Notes under the pieces: model-generated
What the model was told of the DNA's origin: nothing
Databases searched by the model: none
The model's input: only the letters and a program-made list of their open reading frames with translations
Shown here: piece after piece, positions 6,281 to 10,708 of the stretch
How positions within the stretch are numbered: position 1 is the first letter of the stretch
How the letters are laid out: each line of letters begins with the position of its first letter
Assembly: GCA_046727175.1 (NCBI GenBank)
Contig: JBKPCD010000011.1
Coordinates: forward strand, 1-10,708
Length of the DNA: 10,708 bases
Reading direction: 5' to 3'
Source of the DNA: JBKPCD01 sp046727175
GTDB lineage: Bacteria; Acidobacteriota; Vicinamibacteria; Vicinamibacterales; 2-12-FULL-66-21
Made by a program: the position numbers and the translations under genes

Positions 6281-7378
6281 ATGACCATGTTCGCGTCGTT
6301 CGACATTCCCCTCAGCTGGGGTGAACTCCTCAAGCGCACCGCCAAAGAGACCAGTGAGGACGATTGCCTCGGCCTTGCGGCTCAGCTCGCCTACTATTTC
6401 TTCCTTGCCCTCTTTCCCGCCGTCCTTTTTCTGCTGGCGCTCGCAAGCTTCTTTCCGTTGACCAACTTTATCGACGACATCGTGCGGACACTGCGGCCGA
6501 TCGCTCCCGCAGATGTTCTCACGTTTCTAGAAGAGCAGCTCAGGCGGATTTCCGATAGCGATAGCGGTGGGATTCTCACGATAGGCATCGTGGGAGCCAT
6601 CTGGAGCAGCTCGGCTGCCGTCGTTGCCATCATCGGCAGCCTCAACCGGGCGTACGACATCGAGGAAGGCCGACCCTGGTGGAAGGTGCGGTTGACGGCA
6701 ATTGGGCTCACCATCGCACTCGCCCTGCTCGTGGTCATCTCGTTTACTCTCATCGTCGCAGGGCCAGCCATCGCGGAGCACCTGGCGTCCACGTTCGGGT
6801 TGGGACCCGCCTTCGAATGGAGTTGGAAAATTCTCCAGTGGCCATTCGCCTTCGTTCTGGTGACCCTCGCTGTCGGACTTGTCTACTACTTCGCACCTGA
6901 CGCCGAGCAGGAGTGGGTCTGGATTACGCCAGGGGCCCTGATCGGCACGCTGCTCTGGGTCCTGGTTTCCTTGGCGTTCAAGTTCTACGTCACACGATTC
7001 GCCGATTACAACGCGACTTACGGGGCGGTCGGGGGTGTGATCGTCCTTCTGCTCTGGTTCTACATTTCCGGTCTCGCCATTCTGGTCGGAGCCGAGCTCA
7101 ATGCGGAGATCGAGCACGCGTCGCCGCACGGCAAGGAGCCGGGGGAAAAGGTCCCCGGCCAGAAGAAGAAGCTCGGTGTCGCGGCGGCTCGTGCATACAA
7201 AGAGCGACTCGAGCAACGCTCCCGACCTTCGGTGCCGCACCCGCTGCCGCAACCCGCAGCGGCCTTCCACGTGACGCCATCGCCGGCGGACCGGAAACTC
7301 GGAATCGCGGTTGGACTGCCCTTGGTAGTGACGCGATTATGGAACCGCCTGCGACGAGGTCATCGGCAAGGAGCATAA
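6281..7378 (+). CDS. YihY/BrkB-family integral membrane protein
   Basis: A 365-residue inner-membrane protein of the YihY/BrkB family, often mis-named ribonuclease BN. Six helices are visible at about 38-60, 95-119, 138-162, 185-205, 216-238 and 248-272. Family hallmarks are the start (LAAQLAYYFFLALFPAVLF), the segment IWSSSAAVVAIIGSLNRAYD, and the ending of helix six (GGVIVLLLWFYISGLAILVG, then AELNAEIE). The molecular function of the family is not settled. Residues 280-365 form an extra cytoplasmic tail, basic and proline-rich, with a short hydrophobic patch (LGIAVGLPLVV); family members often have shorter tails. Starts at 6281 and 6287 are both possible, and neither has a Shine-Dalgarno. 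It is the first gene of a co-directional cluster of envelope-type genes. Confidence 0.92.
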   Translation: MTMFASFDIPLSWGELLKRTAKETSEDDCLGLAAQLAYYFFLALFPAVLFLLALASFFPLTNFIDDIVRTLRPIAPADVLTFLEEQLRRISDSDSGGILTIGIVGAIWSSSAAVVAIIGSLNRAYDIEEGRPWWKVRLTAIGLTIALALLVVISFTLIVAGPAIAEHLASTFGLGPAFEWSWKILQWPFAFVLVTLAVGLVYYFAPDAEQEWVWITPGALIGTLLWVLVSLAFKFYVTRFADYNATYGAVGGVIVLLLWFYISGLAILVGAELNAEIEHASPHGKEPGEKVPGQKKKLGVAAARAYKERLEQRSRPSVPHPLPQPAAAFHVTPSPADRKLGIAVGLPLVVTRLWNRLRRGHRQGA

Positions 7379-7418
7379 CGCGCTCGTCACCGGATGTCTT
7401 GAGAGGAACGCCGGCACG

Positions 7419-7437
7419 GCTCGCGTACGACGCGAGC
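7419..7437 (+). repeat. Perfect 7-bp hairpin just upstream of the holin-like gene
   Basis: GCTCGCG (7419-7425) and CGCGAGC (7431-7437) pair around the loop TACGA. There is no T-run, so it is not an ordinary terminator. It ends 3 bases before GAGG (7441-7444), the ribosome binding site of the next gene, so it could affect mRNA stability or translation between yihY and the downstream genes. Confidence 0.5.
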
Positions 7438-7450
7438 ATAGAGGTCGATC

Positions 7451-7846
7451 ATGGCAGTCACCAACGACAATCGCTCGCTTGGCGAGATGTTCGGCGAGCT
7501 CTCACGCGAAATTCGCACACTCGTTCACCAGGAGATCCAGCTCGCCAGGACTGAGCTGACCGAAAAGGTTGCGCAGCTGGGAAAGGGTGTCGGCTTCGTG
7601 ATTGGCGGAGGCTTGGTCGCGTACGGTGGCCTGCTGGCGATCATCGCGGCCATCGTCCTTGCGCTGCACGCGATGGGGCTGCCAGCCTGGGCCGCGGCGT
7701 TACTCGGTGGCATCCTGGTGGCAGGCGCCGGATACCTGCTGATTCGCTCCGGGCTCGCTGCCCTTCGGCCAGACCGACTGACACCACGCCAGACGATTGA
7801 CACGCTGAAGGAGGACGCGCAATGGCTCAGGAGCCAGACCAAGTAA
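7451..7846 (+). CDS. Phage_holin_3_6-family membrane protein (chromosomal, not a lysis gene)
   Basis: A 131-residue protein with an N-terminal amphipathic cytoplasmic helix (SLGEMFGELSREIRTLVHQE, ~9-28), the family signature IQLARTELTEKV, two membrane helices at about 47-73 and 78-98, and a short basic C-terminus ending in a charged helix. This matches the 'holin superfamily III' / PF07332 type. Despite the name, such proteins are common in bacterial chromosomes next to DUF3618 and YihY genes, and there are no phage genes here, so an envelope or stress role is more likely than lysis. ATG 7451 follows GAGG by 6 bases. It is 72 bases after yihY and overlaps the DUF3618 gene by 25 bases, suggesting translational coupling. 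Confidence 0.88.
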   Translation: MAVTNDNRSLGEMFGELSREIRTLVHQEIQLARTELTEKVAQLGKGVGFVIGGGLVAYGGLLAIIAAIVLALHAMGLPAWAAALLGGILVAGAGYLLIRSGLAALRPDRLTPRQTIDTLKEDAQWLRSQTK

Positions 7847-8451
7847 CTCGAAACGCCGGCCAGGTCACTCAAGCAACTCCTCCCACGTCGTCCTCCTCCG
7901 CGGCCTCGACCGATGAGATCCGCGCACAGATTGACGAGACCCGAGCCGAGATGAGCCAGACGATTCAGGCGATTCAAGAGCGTCTGAGTCCAGACCACCT
8001 CATCACCCAGACGAAAGAAACGGTCAGACATGCGACGGTCGGCCGCGCCAAGCAGCTGATGCGGCGGGCCAGTCGGGCGACGGCCGATTTTGCGAGCCAT
8101 TCGTTGGAAAACCCTGGCCGTGTCGGGCAGCGAGTCAAGGAGAATCCCGTCGCCGTAGCACTTGTCGGCGTCGCAGCGACCTGGCTCGCTGTACGCGCTC
8201 TGAGCCGGGCCCGTGGGAATGCCTTTGACCGAGCGATGCGCGGGAGAGAGGTGCTGACCTCGCGGTCTCGGCTCACGACGAGAGGTCGTGTTCGACAGAA
8301 CGCTCGACTCCTGATAGGCGTCGGCACAGGCATGGCGTGTTGGGGTATGTGGAAGGCCCGGCACTCTGTGTCGGTCCGAGCACGGTTGGATCGTCATCCG
8401 GACGAGGCAACACGACGACCGTCCGAGCCGATTGGTTCTCAGCCTCGCTAG
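7822..8451 (+). CDS. DUF3618-domain membrane protein
   Basis: A 209-residue protein. After a Ser/Thr/Gln-rich low-complexity start, residues 31-57 carry the DUF3618 signature (EIRAQIDETRAEMSQTIQAI, then QERLSP). A long amphipathic basic region follows, then a hydrophobic segment at 108-127 (NPVAVALVGVAATWLAVRAL) and a weaker one near 162-176, then an arginine-rich tail. It is probably anchored in the inner membrane by the first segment. The function of DUF3618 is unknown; it typically sits with the holin-3_6 gene, as here. ATG 7822 has a strong Shine-Dalgarno (AGGAGG at 7809-7814) located inside the holin-like gene, supporting this start and the 25-bp overlap. Its stop TAG (8449-8451) is in the same frame as the next gene body. 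Confidence 0.88.
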   Translation: MAQEPDQVTRNAGQVTQATPPTSSSSAASTDEIRAQIDETRAEMSQTIQAIQERLSPDHLITQTKETVRHATVGRAKQLMRRASRATADFASHSLENPGRVGQRVKENPVAVALVGVAATWLAVRALSRARGNAFDRAMRGREVLTSRSRLTTRGRVRQNARLLIGVGTGMACWGMWKARHSVSVRARLDRHPDEATRRPSEPIGSQPR

Positions 8452-8464
8452 AAAGGACAGGCCT

Positions 8465-8976
8465 ATGCCGCCGGGCAGTCACTCCGAACACATCTCGTCA
8501 CCGAATTGCGCGATCTCCTGGATGCCGAACACCAGCTGACGAAGGTGCTCGGCGATTTCGCGAAACGTGCGACAACCCCGGCGCTCCGCGCGGCGTTCGA
8601 GCAGCACCTCACGGAGACGGAGGGGCAGCTTCGCCGAATCGAAGACGCGTTCGCGAGCTTGGGTGAATCGTCGCAGCGGAAACGGTGCGAAGGGATTCAG
8701 GGGCTCATCCGCGAGGGCAATGGTGTGGTCGGCAGTACGCCGGAGGGCGTCCTCCGGGATGCCGTGATGATTACGTCAGCCCAGAAGGTCGAACACTACG
8801 AGATGGCCTCGTATGGCACCGCTCGCACGTACGCGACGCTCCTGGGCGAACCCAAAGTCGCCGCACTGCTCGACGACACTCTCCAGGAAGAGAAGAACGC
8901 CGATGCGAAGCTGACCGCGATTGCCGAAGAACGCGTCAACGAGAAAGCCGCCGAAGAGTGGCATCAGCTTGCGTGA
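8465..8976 (+). pseudogene. Ferritin-like DUF892 (YciE/YciF family) gene with a start-proximal frameshift
   Basis: The body from 8506 encodes a ferritin-like four-helix protein: LLDAEHQLTKVLGDFAKRA, EQHLTETEGQLRRIEDAF, KVEHYEMASYGTARTYA and LLDDTLQEEKNADAKL. Likely metal ligands are E8, H34-x-x-E37, E96-H97-x-E99 and E128-E129 (counted from TTG 8506). DUF892/YciF proteins are stress-induced and may bind di-iron. Family similarity begins before TTG 8506 (THLVTELRDLLDAE matches the usual 'LFVDELRDLYDAE'), yet that frame has no start codon after the upstream TAG at 8449. ATG 8465 has a good Shine-Dalgarno (AAAGGA, 7 bases before) but is in another frame and stops after 24 codons. One base gained or two lost between 8467 and 8493 explains this. 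Alternatively TTG 8506 is used and gives a shortened but nearly complete protein. The TGA at 8974-8976 may also be premature. Confidence 0.82.
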
Positions 8977-8994
8977 GGCGTCATCGAACAGGCG

Positions 8995-9291
8995 GTGAGC
9001 GCAGCGGGAAGAGCGATCGGAGTCGGCGCGCGGACCGTCAAGCGCGCCGCCGAGGCCATCAGACAACGTACCCCGAGCGGTAGCGACGAGGCTGACGCGA
9101 TCGGACCTGGAAGTTCGTCGCGGCATGGATCCATTGAACCGGCTGATTCGGCAAACCAGGTTCTCCGATCCGCACCGTCACCGGCGCGACGTCTCGGTCA
9201 GCGTAGTCGTCGGACGGCAAACCGCGAAGCGGCGCGGACGCCGGCGCGCCGGAGTACTTCTCGAAAAACGAAGAAACGTGCTCAGAAATAG
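8995..9291 (+). CDS. Highly basic tail ORF, possibly the detached C-terminus of the DUF892 protein
   Basis: Immediately after the DUF892 TGA the same frame continues open to TAG at 9289-9291. It reads GVIEQAVSAAGRAIGVGART, VKRAAEAIRQRTPSG, then a Ser/Pro/Ala linker and an Arg/Lys-rich end (ARRSTSRKTKKRAQK). The first part is a plausible amphipathic continuation of the ferritin-like protein; the last ~40 residues resemble the basic, DNA-binding-like tails of histone H1-like or Dps-type proteins. The only start before it is GTG 8995, with no Shine-Dalgarno. Either the TGA is a nonsense change in a longer fused gene, or it is read through, or this is a separate small protein. I do not recognise it as an independent family. 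Confidence 0.4.
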   Translation: MSAAGRAIGVGARTVKRAAEAIRQRTPSGSDEADAIGPGSSSRHGSIEPADSANQVLRSAPSPARRLGQRSRRTANREAARTPARRSTSRKTKKRAQK

Positions 9292-9305
9292 AGAGGGGGA
9301 TGAAG

Positions 9306-9701
9306 ATGGGACTGCGTGACACGTATGCCTACGCCATTCAGATGGCGAAAGGAAAGTTTCAGGGGAACGCGGAGGAGCGCGACGGCAAGCTCTATTTCAA
9401 GGGAACCGTTGCGACCGAGGCCGAGAAGAACGAGATCTGGAACGCCATCAAGACGATCCCTACGTGGCAGAATGACGTCGTTGCCGACATTCAAGTCACG
9501 GGTGGGCCGAGCGCCGGTGGGGCGGCCGGTGCCAAGACGTACACGGTAAAAGCCGGGGACACGCTCAGCAAGATCGCCAAAGAGCAGCTCGGGGACGCGA
9601 ACGCCTATCGGGAGATCTTCGACGCGAACCGCGACCAGCTGAGCGACCCTGACAACATCAAGCCTGGTCAGGTCTTGAAGATACCGGCGACGGCACACTA
9701 A
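9306..9701 (+). CDS. BON-like and LysM domain protein (Kbp/YgaU-like)
   Basis: A 131-residue protein without a signal peptide. Residues ~24-64 look like a BON-type domain (ERDGKLYFKGTVATEAEKNE ... DVVADIQV). A Gly/Ala linker (66-76) follows, then a LysM domain at 78-127 with the characteristic YTVKAGDTLSKIAKEQLGD, the middle (YREIFDANRDQL) and the end (NIKPGQVLKIP). This is the domain order of E. coli Kbp (YgaU), a small cytoplasmic K+-binding protein linked to osmotic stress; whether the function carries over is inference. ATG 9306 is chosen over ATG 9300 because the GAGAGGGGG ribosome binding site ends at 9299, about 6 bases away from it. It closes the envelope/stress cluster, 14 bases after the basic tail ORF. 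Confidence 0.88.
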   Translation: MGLRDTYAYAIQMAKGKFQGNAEERDGKLYFKGTVATEAEKNEIWNAIKTIPTWQNDVVADIQVTGGPSAGGAAGAKTYTVKAGDTLSKIAKEQLGDANAYREIFDANRDQLSDPDNIKPGQVLKIPATAH

Positions 9702-9702
9702 C

Positions 9703-10100
9703 CGAGTCGTGGGACTCCGCACGTCAGTCATGGGCAGCGCCGACGTGCTACGCACGGGCTTGGTGTTCGCCGCCAATCTGCAGATCTCCAGCGGCAAGCA
9801 GTGGGCGGCGACGACGGTGGTGTCGCTGCCGCAGAACACTCAGCAGCGCATTCTGATCGAGCCGCGCGGCTCGCGCCGGCTGTCGTCGCAGTCGCTTCTC
9901 GATCTGCGACTGTCGAGGGCGTTCGCCGCCGGACGCCTGGCCGCATCGAACTGCTCGTAGATGTGCTCAATGCGCTCAACGACACGGCGGAGGAGGGCCT
10001 GGCGACCGACAACCTGTTCAGCCCGAATTTCGCGCAGCCCACGGTGTTCCTGGACCCACGGCGCTCGATGCTCGGCGTGAGGTTGAACCTGGGCCGGTAG
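9703..10100 (+). pseudogene. C-terminal remnant of a TonB-dependent receptor, frameshifted
   Basis: The frame at 9703-9960 gives ANLQISSGKQWAATTVVSLP, then ILIEPRGSRRLSSQSLLDLR and LSRAF. A change of frame at about 9925-9945 gives GRIELLVDVLNALNDTAEEG, LATDNLFSPNFAQPTVFLDP and RRSMLGVRLNLGR with TAG at 10098-10100. The run of alternating beta strands, 'EPRGSRRL', 'DVLNALND' and a final strand ending after 'GVRLN' are typical of the C-terminal barrel of TonB-dependent, carboxypeptidase-regulatory-like receptors of Acidobacteriota. Plug, TonB box and most of the barrel (usually 800-1100 residues in total) are absent. No ribosome binding site or plausible start is present, so it cannot make a receptor. 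It follows the LysM gene directly, suggesting a deletion or recombination joint at about 9702-9750. Confidence 0.72.
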
Positions 10101-10156
10101 TCGCCTCCAACCGATCGGTGTCACTCCACGCGACCGCGCTGAGAGGAAAAGAGTCT

Positions 10157-10493
10157 ATGCCGCCTGCGAACGACGTCACGCGTCGCACTCTGCTGCGCTG
10201 CGCCGCGCTTGGGGCTGTCGCGCTCGCCTCGGGTATGAAGAGCAGGTTTGGGCAGACGGTGTCCAGACCTCCGAACATCGTCTTCATCAAGGCAAACGCC
10301 CAACGAGCGGTGCGAGATGGCGACTACAAGTATCTGAAGATTCTCGACAACACATTTCTTCAACGTCGTCGACGACCCGATGGAGCGCGCCAACCTGAAG
10401 GTCCGCCAGAAGGACGTCTACGATCGACTGGTGGCGGAGTGGCACGAATGGAACGCCGCTATGCTGGCGGAGATTGACGACAGCAATACCCGC
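10157..10493 (+). pseudogene. Sulfatase relic: Tat signal peptide fused to C-terminal end, catalytic core deleted
   Basis: ATG 10157 follows a purine-rich ribosome binding site (GAGAGGAAAAGAG). Residues 1-33 form a twin-arginine signal peptide (TRRTLLRCAALGAVALASG). Then RPPNIVFI, the first strand of a sulfatase, should be followed by the metal-binding 'LADDLGY' and later the C/S-x-P-x-R active site. Instead, at about 10289, it runs straight into QRAVRDGDYKYLKILDNTFL, the C-terminal end typical of sulfatases. After NTFL a two-base loss near 10360 shifts the frame, and the ending continues as FNVVDDPMERANLKVRQ ... YDRLVAEWHEWNAAML. Roughly 350-400 residues are missing compared with a normal arylsulfatase. 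It is not catalytically competent. Its place next to the TonB-receptor relic suggests that an export/uptake locus for a sulfated substrate once stood here. Confidence 0.8.
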
Positions 10494-10500
10494 GTATCAT
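10474..10500 (+). promoter_or_regulatory. Candidate promoter of the response-regulator gene
   Basis: TTGACG (10474-10479) and TATCAT (10495-10500) each match five of six sigma-70 consensus bases, but the 15-base spacing is shorter than the ideal 17. Transcription would start near 10507, ten bases before the ATG, leaving almost no leader. It sits within the end of the sulfatase relic, so the regulator would have its own promoter. Confidence 0.35.
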
Positions 10501-10516
10501 ATCTGACACCCTTCTC

Positions 10517-10708
10517 ATGCCCGTCCCTCGCATCCTCATCGCTGACGATCAGGCCGATATTCTCCAGGCGCTGCGCCTGCTGTTGACTGACTCAGGCTTC
10601 GAAACCGACCTCGTGGCGTCGGTCGACGGAGTGCTCGATCGCCTATCAGGCCAGCCGTACGACCTCCTGCTCATGGATCTCAACTACTCGCGCGACACGA
10701 CCTCGGGC
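10517..10708 (+). CDS. Response regulator receiver domain, N-terminal part (runs off right edge)
   Basis: From ATG 10517 all 64 codons to the window end are open: RILIADDQADILQALRLLLT, then DSGFETDLVAS and YDLLLMDLNYSRDTTSG. This is the receiver domain of a two-component regulator: the acidic pair D10-D11, and the phosphate-accepting aspartate D54 at the end of strand 3. The wording MDLNYxRDTTSG resembles NtrC-like regulators with an AAA+ and Fis domain, frequent in Acidobacteriota, so the missing part is probably a sigma-54 activator, but that is inference. There is no Shine-Dalgarno before the ATG. The kinase partner is not in the window and would be expected to the right. Confidence 0.88.
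   Translation, partial: MPVPRILIADDQADILQALRLLLTDSGFETDLVASVDGVLDRLSGQPYDLLLMDLNYSRDTTSG

Noticed and set aside
6527..7270. 247-codon minus-strand ORF opposite yihY
   Set aside because: Arg/Glu/Asp/Pro-rich antisense translation typical of a high-GC shadow; yihY is clearly the coding strand.
7451..7846. Holin-like gene taken as evidence of a prophage
   Set aside because: No endolysin, capsid, tail or integrase genes nearby, and this family is commonly chromosomal beside DUF3618.
7525..8397. 290-codon minus-strand ORF opposite holin-like and DUF3618 genes
   Set aside because: Shadow frame; both genes on the plus strand have family signatures and ribosome binding sites.
9704..9717. GAGTC-GTGG-GACTC hairpin after the LysM gene
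   Set aside because: Five-pair stem without a T-tract; not convincing as a terminator.

Overview
The window is GC-rich, gene-dense DNA. It most resembles an Acidobacteriota chromosome (possibly Vicinamibacteria). The main reasons are a PadR regulator coupled to an orphan MacB/FtsX-type permease (the ADOP arrangement, multiplied in Acidobacteriota), a TonB-receptor tail of a kind common there, and a Tat-type sulfatase relic. Gemmatimonadota or another soil phylum is not excluded. No intact rRNA, complete tRNA, CRISPR array or replication origin was seen.

Left edge (1-460) is debris: the C-terminus of an integrase-type transposase, a possible IS end, a frameshifted META-domain-like fragment, and a sequence resembling the 3' end of a tRNA. 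On the minus strand, 3455-464 is an intact two-gene unit, padR then the permease. They overlap as TGATG, and transcription appears to start under a perfect 15-bp inverted repeat that covers the padR start codon. Next (about 3560-4073) is a second transposase relic, with an internal deletion and a frameshift, beside a small unidentified ORF. An intact GT4 glycosyltransferase (4332-5387) and an unrecognised cysteine-containing protein (5520-5957) follow on the plus strand.

The central block (6281-9701) is a co-directional envelope/stress cluster: YihY-family membrane protein, a membrane protein of the 'phage holin 3_6' family, a DUF3618 protein, a ferritin-like DUF892 protein, a very basic tail ORF, and a BON-LysM protein. 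Spacing is tight, with a 25-bp overlap between the holin-like and DUF3618 genes, so they probably form an operon acting at the envelope. The DUF892 gene appears broken: its SD-supported ATG is out of frame with the body, and a TGA separates the body from an in-frame basic tail.

The right end (9703-10493) holds relics of a TonB-dependent receptor (C-terminus only, frameshifted) and a sulfatase (signal peptide fused to C-terminus, catalytic core deleted, then frameshifted). An NtrC-like response regulator starts at 10517 and runs off the edge. The broken genes cluster between and beside long intact ORFs. That favours real decay and recombination over random sequencing error, though reads should be checked. 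I see no clearly new multi-gene system; the most distinctive signals are the padR operator and the same-frame DUF3618/DUF892/basic-tail chain.
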